Assembly (NCBI GenBank): GCA_002270565.1
Contig: NQMI01000136.1
Location: 1-64,000, forward strand
DNA length: 64,000 nt
Origin: Stenocarpella maydis
Taxonomy: Eukaryota; Ascomycota; Sordariomycetes; Diaporthales; Diaporthaceae
Direction of reading: 5' to 3'
Under the pieces are notes generated by a model. It was given only the letters and a program-made list of their open reading frames with translations, was not told where the DNA came from and ran no database searches. Positions 1 to 10,158 of the stretch are shown here, piece after piece (position 1 is the stretch's first letter; each line of letters starts with the position of its first letter). A program made the translations under genes and the position numbers.

Positions 1-768
1 TTTTTTTATCCCCCCCCCCCCCGCAGCGGCATACCTATACACTGCGACTTGCTGGGCTTTGCAGCAGGCGGTAGATTACATCCCTGCAGAGATGGCTTGC
101 TTTTAACAAATCGGAGTCAATGAACGGCCATACTTCCAACGCTGCCCTCTCTTCCGGTTCAAGGGTTGATACTCTCGAGGGCGTGACCACAGTCTTTGGG
201 AAGGACAAGCATGAATCGCGGACGGGGATAACCTTAACCAGGTAAGGCAATGGGATTGGAGGAGATCTGCACACGCGTGCTCAAGACTGAGAGAACATCT
301 AATGACACCAAAAACTGAGGGTGACGATTCCTAAAGCCGTCTCCGCTCTATCCGTCCTGCTTCCATCGCCCTTCTCACAAATTGCCCTTTTTCACTGAGC
401 TATGCCATCCTTCTGCAGTTTGCCCCTTGTCTGCCGCGGAGACAATCGACAATGCCATGCTCGCTTTCTTGAGGCAAGCCAGCGAATGCCCACAAATCCG
501 AGTCTCGAGGGGTCCCTCAGAGGGCCCGGGCATTCTTTTGCCCGCCAATCCTGGTTTTCTCCCCTCGAACTCAGCGTGCCAATTTTTGGGTGTCTCGTGC
601 GACTGTGACGGTTGCGTCTCGTGTTCTCGTGCCCCCCCCCCCCCCTCGGAAGCCTTCGCCTTTGATCACACGAGCACCAGCTTGCCATTCTGGTACACGC
701 CGACCTACTGTCCGTCATCAGAATCTTGGTCGTACTCAGTGATTCCCCCCGCCCTCCAAATCACCGTC
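1..768. other. Intergenic, homopolymer runs
   Basis: I see no convincing gene. There is a 13-C run at 10-22 directly after a T run, and a 14-C run at 632-645. Open frames here are short or are antisense shadows that run into the neighbouring F-box gene. The part next to 769 is probably the 3' UTR of that gene. Confidence 0.5.
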
Positions 769-2595
769 TCAGTCATCGTCCTCTTGTTGGCCCCATCCCA
801 TGTCCGGCGTAGCTGGGCGCGGCACCCGCTGGAAACCCGGGAGTTCCATGTTCCCAAGCTCGTTCGCCGTCTCTTCGTCCCGGATATCATCAAAGATTCT
901 CCGGGTCATTGTGGTCCTGACTTCGCGTTTCAGCAAGAATACATATGTGGAGCGCCGGAACCACAACTCCCTGCCCTCTTCTTGCAGCAGCCAGGAGGTG
1001 CGCAGGGCCTGCAGGAAGCGGTAGACGTAGTCGTGGTGCTCCTCGAGGGCCTGCAGGTCCGAGGTGTCCTCGCTGGGAAACAACCACACCATGTCGTACA
1101 CCTCCGGTACGTACTCAGAAATGCGAAGAGTCCGCAGCGACGGGGGTAAAAGCTCCGCGAGCTCGGCTTCGGGTTTGGCCTCGATCCGGGCCACCCGTGA
1201 CTTGAAGACGTCGAAGGTGCCGAAGAGGGCCTGGATAGAGATGGTGAGGTGCGTCAGGTTGGCGAGCTTGTCGAGGGTGGTCAGGCACTTGTGTGGGCCG
1301 AAATGAGCCTCCTGGACATGCGCGGCCACGCCGCCGTCCCACGGGTAGTTGTGCAACTCCCAGTCCAGCACCAGGGTGTGGAGACCGCTGCCCTTCTCAG
1401 CAAGAAAACGGCTGAGGTCCCATTTCCGGTTGATTTGCTGGTATGGTACCTCGTCATCGCGTGATGTGTAACCCGGCCCCCAGAACTTGAGGGTGTGGAG
1501 CTTGGATGGATCAAATATGGGCTGTTTCAGGCTCATGAGGTCCCAGTCCGCTACGACAGCGTTGCCCTCCGCAATCATCTTGACAGATTCGACGTATTTC
1601 CATCGCAACTCGCACTCTGGCACCCGGACATCCTCAGTGACGAGATCGGCCTCCCATGCATGCGGGCCGCTTGGTGCGTAAATCTCGAGTCGCTTCAGGG
1701 CAGGGAACTGATGGCCGAGGGAGCCAGGGCTCAGCCATGAGACCGTACGGGCACATGAATCAGAGAACGGGTTAGTCACCTCAATTTGGTCCGCAACCAC
1801 GATGCGCAACTTGGTTAAGTTAGGCAGCACCAGGCCCCGAGTGAATGGCCCGCCTAGCAGGCCCGTCTGTGGGATGACAAGAGTGAGCAGGTTCGGCACA
1901 AGCCCCAACATGAGCCTCAATATAGCGGCATCAATATGTTGCCCGCAAAAACAACGACAGAAATGCACAGGTAGCCCCCCGGAACGAGTAGCCGCCGACG
2001 ATTGCCAGTTGTCAGTCTCATGGTGAAACGCGAAAGGACATTGGTAGGCACCCCTTCGATCTGCTGGGACCGAGATATGCTTGACAAGAGGCCGTAGGCC
2101 CGGATTTTCCGACAAGGTAAGCAGGAAGCTGTTTGGTGATTTGATGGTTGCCAGTTGTGCGCATCGGTAGAGGAGAGATGTTGCGGCTATGTTGAACTTG
2201 CGCGAAACGAGACAGACCCTGCGCAGGGCCATGCGATTGACCGCACCAGGGTAGCCAATAACCTGGTTTGGCCTATCGTCCTTGAGGTCGTCTTCACTGC
2301 TGTGGTACCCTGGGTCTGTCTCGTGCTGTGGAAATCCCACAGTGTCCAATGAAAAGTGAACGAGGTGCTCGAAGACCTGGAGGAGCAGCTCTTGTGGCAC
2401 AGCTTCGATGGGTGGAACGCAAGGATGGAGCGCCTGGAAGGATAGGAGGAGATCGCCATCTGGGCTTCCATGGCCGTGATGCTCTGGATGGTGAGTGACC
2501 ACAGGGGATGCGAGATTGCCGTTGGGAGGGTGAGACTTTGTCTCCTCGAGACCAGCGCCGTCACCTGTTCGCGTTGGAGGTCCAAGGCTAGACAT
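769..2595 (-). CDS. F-box domain protein
   Basis: This is an uninterrupted 608-residue frame with ATG at 2595-2593 and TGA at 771-769. After a proline- and histidine-rich N-terminus, an F-box-like segment starts near residue 65 (EAVPQELLLQVFEHL) and continues into RRVCLVSRKFNIAATSLLYR near residue 130. That is the usual layout of fungal F-box proteins. The rest is leucine-rich with repeated LxxLxL stretches, as in the degenerate LRR part of these proteins. By family knowledge the F-box binds Skp1, and the C-terminal part would recruit a substrate for SCF ubiquitylation. The tail is acidic (EDDD). No intron is needed. The substrate cannot be inferred. It is the last gene before the AT-rich transposon block. 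Confidence 0.75.
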   Translation of the reverse strand: MSSLGPPTRTGDGAGLEETKSHPPNGNLASPVVTHHPEHHGHGSPDGDLLLSFQALHPCVPPIEAVPQELLLQVFEHLVHFSLDTVGFPQHETDPGYHSSEDDLKDDRPNQVIGYPGAVNRMALRRVCLVSRKFNIAATSLLYRCAQLATIKSPNSFLLTLSENPGLRPLVKHISVPADRRGAYQCPFAFHHETDNWQSSAATRSGGLPVHFCRCFCGQHIDAAILRLMLGLVPNLLTLVIPQTGLLGGPFTRGLVLPNLTKLRIVVADQIEVTNPFSDSCARTVSWLSPGSLGHQFPALKRLEIYAPSGPHAWEADLVTEDVRVPECELRWKYVESVKMIAEGNAVVADWDLMSLKQPIFDPSKLHTLKFWGPGYTSRDDEVPYQQINRKWDLSRFLAEKGSGLHTLVLDWELHNYPWDGGVAAHVQEAHFGPHKCLTTLDKLANLTHLTISIQALFGTFDVFKSRVARIEAKPEAELAELLPPSLRTLRISEYVPEVYDMVWLFPSEDTSDLQALEEHHDYVYRFLQALRTSWLLQEEGRELWFRRSTYVFLLKREVRTTMTRRIFDDIRDEETANELGNMELPGFQRVPRPATPDMGWGQQEDDD

Positions 2596-3165
2596 TTTGG
2601 AGACTGATTCTCATTTGATAGACAAGAGGGTGCGTAGAGGGAGCCTGTTGTTTGCGTTGATGTATATCACGTTGCGGTATGATGGTGGTGAGAGACTCGG
2701 ATTGACAGAGAGAGACGGAAAGGGAGTTAGAGAGGAAGTGTGGTAAGATCAGGTTTTTAAAGACCTGAGATTTTCCGATGGTCCAGCTAGGTTGTTATTG
2801 AGGTGAATACAGAGCAAGTGAATGTTGGTCAGTAACACTGATCATATACTAGAATAGTGAATGAAGCAGACGACAGGCGAGATGAAGATCTTTGGAAGTT
2901 CACATACAGATAGACTCAGAAGCAGGCAACGCATACACTTCTGACATTGGGCTTGCTCCCACCGGGATTCTTCACTTCCAAACTCTTGAGACTTAACCCA
3001 TATTTACTTGCGCCGTCGGATTGCGCCAATCTCTGTCCTCTCCTAGGCTATCCACGCTAAATGTGAATGGCCAGCAAAAACAAGATACCCATTCGGGATA
3101 GGGTAGCAATTGTTGAACAGAATGCCGCCCCTAACCCTGAAACCAAGCGTGTCCTGCGCTTATAA
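2596..3165. other. Intergenic, F-box gene upstream region
   Basis: This is the promoter side of the minus-strand F-box gene, of ordinary composition until about 3165, where base composition drops sharply to AT-rich. No other gene is seen. Confidence 0.45.
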
Positions 3166-4243
3166 AAGCTTCTTTCATTTGTTTTATTCTTTTCTAGAAA
3201 CTTAGACCTTAAGGCGAGTTTACTTCTACGAATTCAGAGTGCTTAGGATATATAGCTATTCCATAGTTATAAGCCTGATTTACAAACTTAAACTTCTTTT
3301 TAGCAATATTTTAGTTATATATTTCTAAGTATAACTTACTCCAACCTATAAGATATCATCCTTAGCGGATTCTAAGCTTATAACAACCATCCAGTATAAG
3401 GATATATACTCTTTTCCAATATAATATATAATCTTCTAAATGCACTACTTGCTTAGGGGCATTTAAAACAAACTAAATCCAGATAAGCCTAATTTCATTA
3501 ATTCTAATAAGGTAGGACCACTTAAATTACTAGAGTAGGCCCAAAAATACAATATAAAACAACAACTCCTCTATAAGACCTGTTTAAAGCTTTTCAAAGA
3601 TTAACTATCTAGAGATGAGCTTATAGAAGGCGAAATAAAGCCTAGTTTCTCGCTATAGCTTCTAATAAATCAGCTCTAGAAGGAGTATAACCTATATCTC
3701 TAAACCAAACTTTTTTAAGGCTTAAAATATAAGACTTAAGCGTCTTAAAGATAAAAGATTTAGGAATAGATATAAAAAATAGTTTCTGCTAACATCCTTA
3801 CTCCTTACCTTATTAGAGCAAAGGAAAGAAGCTCTTTCTCTATTTAATAGATCCTCAGAAGTATCAAAAGGAACCTCTTACCTATAAGCACAAGCATAAA
3901 GAATACCATTGTAATGATCAGAGGGTTTTATAATGATCAAAGGGGTTTCCGAGTACATTAATCCTAAAAGATCAAGGGTTTATATTCAGAATACATTATT
4001 AGGCAATTATTAAGCAATATTATTAACTTAACAATAATCACTAGCTATAAGGCTATTCAACATTAGGATTGAATACTTAGATTAACGACTAAAGAGTCTA
4101 TTCTACAAAAGCTATCTAATATAGTAATAACCATATCCTTATATATTCTAACTCTTCATTCATCATCAACAGTATCAATAGTAATCCTATCGATTGAGTG
4201 TTGCTCGATGGAATCAACAACAATCTCATCAATCGTAGTAGGT

Positions 4244-4261
4244 CCCTAACCCTAACCCTAA
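4244..4261 (-). repeat. Interstitial telomere-type repeat, (TTAGGG)3
   Basis: Three perfect CCCTAA units stand in tandem on the plus strand, i.e. TTAGGG on the minus strand. That is the telomere unit of most filamentous ascomycetes. They lie inside the RIP block and are flanked on both sides by AT-rich sequence. It could be a scar of telomere-mediated break repair, an old subtelomeric fragment, part of a transposon end, or chance. Confidence 0.6.
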
Positions 4262-4468
4262 TAAGGTAGCATCACTGATTAGATCAGGCAGGGCGCTCCT
4301 TTTAGGGGCCCCTTCCCAACCTGCGGGGTTGTCTTCTACAGTAGTCAGCCGCCAATGTATATTAGTCCATAATACTATCTCCCTCCTTACTTCTTTTATC
4401 CTTAAAAGTATTTTATAAGTCATTTTCGCTCATCCACATTCTTATTCACTCCTTCCTAATTCATTATA

Positions 4469-5162
4469 TCAGGTAGGGTTACTAAGTCTTATCCCATAAA
4501 GTCCTTTTCCGTTGCCAAGCATAAGGCCGCCCTTCTTTTCGCTATTACCTTAAAGGGTAGCATTATTCCCATGCCTTATTCTTATTATAAGGAGCACAAC
4601 CTGGCTAAGAACTACAAGGTTGCAGATTTAGAATTTATTCGCTATTAGACCTATATTTACCTTAATCTATCCAATTATAACGTCTAAGGTCTCACTCTTA
4701 ATCAGTTGAATAAGGTCACCCTAATATATCATTAACTAGAGGAAGAGCTAGAGGCCGTAAAGGAGGAGGCTTAACGGCTAAACGCGAGAATTTTACGCCT
4801 TTGCAAGCAGAAGCAGTTATAGTATAAAAAGATAATATATGCGGTTTGTTAGGGCATTAATAATGTGGAGGAGTTAGAGCAGGTGGAGAAGGAGGAGGCT
4901 AAAGCAAAGCGGAGGCAGATTACCGCATAGTCCGCTAAGGTTATCTGCTAAGGTTCCACCAAGGAGGCTGGTAGGATAATGGCGCAGGAGGCATAATTAT
5001 ATTCTAAGGGTGAAATAGGAGTTTTTAATTAGAGTTCCCTAATGGGTAATAATACTAATTAGTCTGAATTTGTGGGTACTAGTAATAAGGGTGGTGAAGG
5101 AAATGCGCTTATAGGTGGCTTATCTTAGTGCCTGATTTTATTATTAGGAATAAAACTTGTTT
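4469..5162 (+). pseudogene. RIP-destroyed coiled-coil ORF
   Basis: One plus-strand frame (codon starts at 4703, 4706 and so on) reads as a sensible protein from about 4469 to 5162 if its stops are ignored. I count about twelve in-frame stops, seven TAG and five TAA, and no TGA. Each sits where Gln fits the local pattern. The first is at 4646-4648. The middle is rich in Glu, Lys, Leu and Arg with heptad-like spacing (for example EEELEAVKEEA and VEELEQVEKEEAKAKRRQ), so it was a charged coiled coil. The tail is Asn/Ser/Gly-rich. The host element is not identified; Glu/Arg-rich tails of this style occur in fungal transposon-associated proteins, but I cannot name the family. Confidence 0.6.
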
Positions 5163-5539
5163 AATCATTACCTAACTAGTCCTAATTCCTCGCCATTCTT
5201 AGTTTACTAGTCATGCTGTATCATTCTGGTCTTGTTTTTCTGTAACTAGTATTCGCTAGAGTATGGGGTGCGGATACTAATATTTATTTAGGTGGGTTTT
5301 TGGATGTGACCAGTATTCAGGTTGTTAGTTAGATAGGGTAACTAGTATTAGTGTGTTTTTCAAGGGGTTAGCTAGTTACTAGCTTTTAGGCCATCCCTCC
5401 TATAACTAGTTTCTTATTGGTTGTTTTTCCTATTTTAGCTGTAAAGTCTAGGGTTTATTATATAGTTTTATTATAATGTTAGTTCGTTATAGTTTATTAT
5501 ATGTAGGGTTTTCAGGCCGCATTCCTGGCTTCTAGGACT

Positions 5540-6077
5540 ATTCTGTAGTAGTCCGCGCATAATATCTTTCAAGTTTATCATAATAATAGGTTAAATTTTA
5601 GGCCGGTTCCCATATATTCTCGCTAAAGTTATAGCCTTTCCACTTAATAAGGTATTCCATTATTCCTTAGTGCTACCTTAAGTCCATAATGTTTTCCACT
5701 TTATATTCTTTATTATATTTATTAAGTATTTCAATCTATATTTTAAGTTTTATATTCTTAGATGCTAATTCCAAGAGTAAAATATAAAAGACTGGATGCT
5801 ATTTCATTCCCTTAGGTAATAAGAGTTTATAGTTAGTATCCAAAAGTTTTCTTAAAATTTTAAAGGGGCTGATTTTCTTATAATCAAGCTTTTCGCTAGA
5901 TCACTTAGTTTTAATATTTTAGTAAAGGAGATAGACCTTATCTCCCTCCTTAAGAATTAGTCCCTTAATTCTCTTCTAATTTATATATTTCAATATTTAC
6001 TCCTATATAAAAGAGAGTTCTACTTAAATATCCTTCTAGATTTATCTAATTCATATTGCTTTTTATTCTGCTAATTC
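5540..6077 (-). mobile_element. RIP-degraded Ty3/gypsy integrase C-terminus with chromodomain
   Basis: Read on the minus strand across its stops, this gives the conserved end of a chromovirus-type Ty3/gypsy polyprotein. KEGDKVYLL lies at about 5951-5925. KLDYKKISPFKIL lies near 5893-5855 and is the integrase C-terminal GPF/Y-type module. A segment ending in HPVFYILLLE follows. The chromodomain signature EYLIKWKGY is at 5657-5631, followed by NIWEPA. In-frame stops include TAA and TAG at probable Gln codons and a TGA at a probable Arg codon (KTK-stop-SS). The integrase core should lie above 6077, but the fragment is cut exactly where the 322 bp repeat starts, which suggests a nested insertion. 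No intact frame remains. Confidence 0.8.
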
Positions 6078-6399
6078 TGTTAAACGGAACCGCTCAGCAG
6101 GGCGTTGGTACTCCGTGCAAGGAGTTACCCTAGACTTCGTTGTAAGGAGTTACCCTAGACTTTCTAGCAAGGAGTTACCCTAGACTTGCGAGTCAGGCGA
6201 TTTTCGCTAAGTACGCCCAGTGCGTGCGTGACGCAAGATGAGTTTGGTGGCCGTGAGTCGATTATTTTGGCCTGCATTTGCACCTTAATTCAGACCTCTG
6301 CATTACCCTTATTTCTTACCCAAAAAGTATATGACTTAGTGCATTGGATAGCCTGATTTCTGAAGTTTGTATGTACTTAATTTGGGCATTGCTAGGGCT
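6078..6399 (+). repeat. 322 bp direct repeat, copy 1 (truncated LTR)
   Basis: This stretch recurs at 6491-6812. It starts TGTTAAACGG and ends at an N (6400), after which the sequence is different. By eye the two copies differ at two sites only, 6107 and 6142, both TpG here and TpA in copy 2. Inside are three near-identical 19 bp units around AAGGAGTTACCCTAGACTT (about 6118-6194). The left edge abuts the gypsy integrase relic. Confidence 0.75.
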
Positions 6400-6490
6400 N
6401 TTTTTAGTAGAGGTCCTTAGATTTCTTCTAGGCAATTTAGGCCTTATTAAGCTTGTTCTTATAAATTATCTTTCTGCTAGCTAATATATT

Positions 6491-7048
6491 TGTTAAACGG
6501 AACCGCTCAGCAGGGCGTTAGTACTCCGTGCAAGGAGTTACCCTAGACTTCGTTATAAGGAGTTACCCTAGACTTTCTAGCAAGGAGTTACCCTAGACTT
6601 GCGAGTCAGGCGATTTTCGCTAAGTACGCCCAGTGCGTGCGTGACGCAAGATGAGTTTGGTGGCCGTGAGTCGATTATTTTGGCCTGCATTTGCACCTTA
6701 ATTCAGACCTCTGCATTACCCTTATTTCTTACCCAAAAAGTATATGACTTAGTGCATTGGATAGCCTGATTTCTGAAGTTTGTATGTACTTAATTTGGGC
6801 ATTGCTAGGGCTGTGGTTGGCTAGTTGTTTGGAACCAAAGATGGTGTGTTGGAAGGGCGAATTTTCCGGCATTTGCAAATTTGCACCAGAGCCTACCGCA
6901 GCGTGCCCAGGGGTGAGACGACGTCGGAGGGTATATAAGGAGGGCTTACAGAAGCCCAACTTAATTCAATACAAAGTTGTCCAGACCATTGTCAATCGTC
7001 CGAATTCGCCTCAGAGCACCATACTGCGACCCTGCCGAAACACACACA
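6491..7048 (+). mobile_element. LTR-like element, probable solo LTR
   Basis: A 558 bp TG...CA unit (TGTTAAACGG to CACACACA) is proposed as a retrotransposon LTR. Its first 322 bp duplicate 6078-6399. It carries a TATA-type box TATATAA at 6932-6938 about 110 bp from the proposed end, and has normal composition, in contrast to its AT-rich surroundings. No primer-binding site, gag or polypurine tract is visible next to it, and no clear 5 bp target duplication was found. The 3' boundary is an inference. An alternative is that both copies are 5' portions of one repeat disturbed by the gap at 6400. Confidence 0.5.
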
Positions 7049-7268
7049 TGCTGAACTGAATGCTATTCTATAGCACAAATTCATCAGAAACCTAACTAAT
7101 TAACTTATAAAAATACTGCTTAATCTATGCTATAACNTCATTAACCCGTAGGTATATTCTCTTACTTTATAGTATCTTCTTAAGGGTAGTAAGGATATCA
7201 CAATAGATTACTCTAAATATTTACTCTTTCTAGTCCCTAAAGTTATCCTTAAAGTCAATATAGACTTC

Positions 7269-7538
7269 TTAGCCAGTATGCCTTATATACGCTTGGTAGC
7301 GTACTTGCATATAAGTATTAAGATGGATTGCATATAGTCTTGGGTTACTTAGAGCATCTGGATCCGGGTCTACCCCCCATAGACTGGGGTTAAGGCTCAT
7401 CTTAGCAATAGCCTCCCTAAGTAATATATTCTCAATCATATCCAACAAGTTAATAGGGTCAAGACCAGTAGTAACTATTGGTACGGCTATTAATACCAAT
7501 AGCATAAGGGTGTTATCTTCATCACGGGGGTTCACCAT
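7269..7538 (-). pseudogene. Unidentified repeat-borne ORF fragment
   Basis: An 89-residue frame begins MVNPRDEDNT at 7538 and ends at 7269, inside AT-rich sequence and flanked by further degraded DNA. The composition is protein-like rather than random (many Ile, Leu, Asn and Pro; a hydrophobic stretch at residues 11-24). It may be the N-terminal part of a transposon-borne protein left by truncation. I do not recognise a domain. Confidence 0.3.
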
Positions 7539-7770
7539 CGTAATATATAGATCATATAGTTAGTATATAGTATTATAGCAAAGAACAGGGGTGCGCTGGA
7601 GCAAAGTAAGGGTAAAAAAGATAGTAACAAGGGGTAGTAAGTATATAGGGGTAAGCTGTTAGCAGGGGTAGTAAAGATATGCCGGCTAATAAGGTTAACC
7701 TCGGCTAGTATAGCTAATTACCAAGGGGATTGCCGGGGTAGTTGCCGATGGGTGCCGAAGTGGTAATATC

Positions 7771-9187
7771 TCCAGCGTTATCTTCAAGAGTAGCCATAAG
7801 TTAGCAACATTATACAGCCTCACGCATTCCGCAATTGCTTTCCAACAATACTCAGGGCGTAATAGACGCGCGTAAGATGAAGGTAGAGTACAGCATCACG
7901 CATATAGAGCCCTCTTCTTCTCACAATGGGTAGTAACGATATCGCTAAAGACCACCGGAGTGTCTTCAAGAAGTGATACTATCAGTACCATTAGCACAGC
8001 CACTATCAAAGCAGTAATGATCTGTCTCTTCAATCCTTGCTAATCTGTGGTCGCCCTTGCAACCACTGATCAGTATTGGATGGGTCACGTATTGCAATAC
8101 GAGTGGGGTGTTGTTCTTGTATTTCTCTCTGTCTCGAGTAGTGGGTGCAGTAGGCATAGCCCGCCAGCTATCTCGGGTCTATATAGTGGGTGGTAGTTGC
8201 TTAGTAAGCAACTACGCCCTCTGGCTACAGTACGGTGGCTGTAGCGATAGCCCACCAATGTGCTGTTGCACACTACTATTGCCACACATATATTCACACA
8301 CACACACACAACTCAAACCAGTCGCCCCCCCCCCTTTTTTTTTGGTTGTCGGAGCAACAACCGTCAGCACCAAAGAAGCGTGCGTACCTTTTTGCTTGCA
8401 TTGTAGTGCCGGTGCCGGTGCCGGTGCCATCCCAGATGCAGTTGGATCTGGATCTGGATCTCCCTCGGGATGCCCTAGTGTCCACGGGCGGCCGTACTAT
8501 GTCGGTACGCAGACCCGGGACCCCAGATGGCTAGGCGTCTTCACATGCCAGAGATGACCAGGGTGGGCGGAAGAAATCCCAATGGACCTGACGGGCCTCA
8601 AATCCGGGGGGGCTGGCCGGCCTGAGTCGCTGAAGGCTCAGGGGGGAGCGAAAACCTGCGTCATGGGCTGTACCCCGTATACGGTGGTGTATTTTGGTGG
8701 CCGCGGGTCTTGGGTTCCCTGGGTCGCTCAGCCGGGAACACCAGCTGCCGCCTCCTAGGCATTGTTCGAGGCCTGTTTCTAACATGCTTACATCACAAGT
8801 ATACGACTTTATTTCTCAGCTATACTGACCCTCTATCTCAACTCTCTCTATCTCCCTGGGTCGCCTGTTTGAATGCGCCGAGTGCGTGCTCGGAAACTCT
8901 TGTCATTGGTCTTCCCACCTTGTCTCTTACTTTTTCTTTTTCTTTTTCTTTTTTTCCTTTTGCTGTCGTTGCGCGCAACCATCGTCCGCATTTTTGGGGG
9001 GGTACCGTCGTGCCGGGGCAGTCCATCACGCAGTAGCCCATACCGGTGTGCCGAGGTAACGGACTTTGAACCAGACAAGGCCAGCCTGCCGCTCCTACAC
9101 CCCGTCCCCCGCCCTTCCCACAACAACGGCCAGTAGAGTACCTTTACTCTCGCGTGGTCATACACATACGATTCGCATTGCTCGATC
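7771..9187. other. Intergenic, transposon edge to PXMP4 promoter
   Basis: Composition returns to GC-rich. There is a CA repeat near 8297-8313 followed by C and T runs at about 8327-8342, and short GGTGCC and GGATCT iterations near 8410-8462. A 166-codon frame at 8057-8557 runs through these simple repeats and is not credible. The last few hundred bases must hold the promoter and 5' UTR of the gene at 9188. Confidence 0.4.
8922..8968 (+). promoter_or_regulatory. Pyrimidine-rich tract upstream of PXMP4-like gene
   Basis: A nearly pure CT tract of TTTTC iterations lies about 220-265 bp upstream of the ATG at 9188. Such CT boxes are common in fungal promoters close to transcription starts. This is a composition-based call only. 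Confidence 0.3.
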
Positions 9188-10158
9188 ATGGCGTCCTCAC
9201 TCCAGAGAATACAGGTGAGCGCATCGCCCTAGGATGGTGTGCGGGAGACAAGCGGGTCAGACTTGGGGACCTGGGGGGTTTGAGGACATGAACCCGGCGC
9301 ATCGCAATTCAGGCGACTCGACTGACTGTGCTGGACGGCCTGAGCCCGCCACGAGCCATGAGCCTGAGCTGGGCCGTGACCTGCGCTGACACCCCGTCCC
9401 TCCCACAGTCCGCGGTCGAGCGCGTCATCCTCGACCCAAAGTACCATGACGTCCTCGCCGTGCTCAAGGGCGCCCGCAACGGCGCCGTGTACGGCACAAA
9501 GGTGCGCTTCCCGCACGCGCTGGTCATGATATGCCTGTTCCGGTCCGGCACGTAAGTTGTTTCGCCAACTCGCCTCCCCCCCTGCATCCATCGCACCACC
9601 ACAAAGACCGCCGCTGACATGCGAGAGGGCTGGGGGGGGAAAAGCGTCCGCGAGAAAGCCTGGCTCGTCTTCCGCGCCACGCGCACGCACGCGAGCAACC
9701 TGGCCAAGTTCGCCACAATCTACAAGCTGACCTGCCTGTTCCTCAAGCACATGGGGCGCACGCCGGGCAAGGAGGGGCCGCACGACAGCCTGGTGGCGGG
9801 TCTGCTGGGCGGGTACATGGTGTTTGGGCGGCGGTCGCCGCGGTCGGGCCGCATCTCGAGCGTCAACCAGCAGATCGTCATCTACGTGTTCGCGCGCGTG
9901 GTGCTGGCGCTGGCGAGGCTGTCGGTCAAGGACGGGTCGCCGTTCGCGCTCCCCGTCGTGTCCAGGGGCGGGGCCGCCGATGCAGTCAGCTACTACGCCT
10001 GGCCCGTGTTCGCGAGCGCCAGCTGGGGCATGGTCATGTGGCTGTTCCGCTGGCACCCGGAGGACCTGCAGCCCAGCCTGCGGTCCAGCATGACCTACAT
10101 ATATGCGCAGAGTGATCACTGGGACGGGCTGAGGAACTTTATGTGGCATAACAAATAG
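9188..10158 (+). CDS. PXMP4: Peroxisomal membrane protein PXMP4/PMP24-like
   Basis: Three exons: 9188-9214 (9 codons), 9409-9551 and 9645-10158, encoding 227 residues. Intron 1 is GTGAGC...CACAG. Intron 2 is GTAAGT...AAAAG, chosen because it alone restores FRSGTVREKAWLVFRATRTH. The protein matches the Tim17/Tim22/Pmp24-related PXMP4 family: a short N-terminus, a GARNGAVYGTKVRFPHALVM motif with the first hydrophobic segment, a central basic THASNLAKFATIYK loop, a GLLGGYMVFG segment and two further hydrophobic stretches. The family consists of small multispanning peroxisomal membrane proteins whose transport role is not settled. The 27 nt first exon and the non-pyrimidine AAAAG acceptor are slightly unusual. 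It converges with the glycosyltransferase gene downstream. Confidence 0.85.

Larger units (their letters stand above)
3166..7770. repeat. AT-rich RIP-affected transposon block
   Basis: Base composition changes abruptly near 3166 from GC-rich to strongly AT-rich and recovers after about 7770. Within it, several long frames on both strands can be read only across in-frame stops. Almost all of those stops are TAA or TAG where CAA or CAG (Gln) would fit, or TGA where CGA (Arg) would fit. This is the expected product of RIP, which converts C to T in repeats of Pezizomycotina, mainly at CpA. The less degraded part (6078-7048) looks like a younger LTR. The stretch 3166-4240 contains further in-frame-stop relics that I could not assign to a family. 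The window holds single Ns at 6400 and 7137, so the assembly is uncertain here. Confidence 0.8.

Noticed and set aside
382..1149. 255-codon plus-strand ORF
   Set aside because: Antisense to the F-box gene and running over a poly-C run; no domain-like sequence.
8057..8557. 166-codon plus-strand ORF near the transposon block
   Set aside because: Runs through CA, C and T simple repeats, with overlapping ORFs in other frames; no domain.
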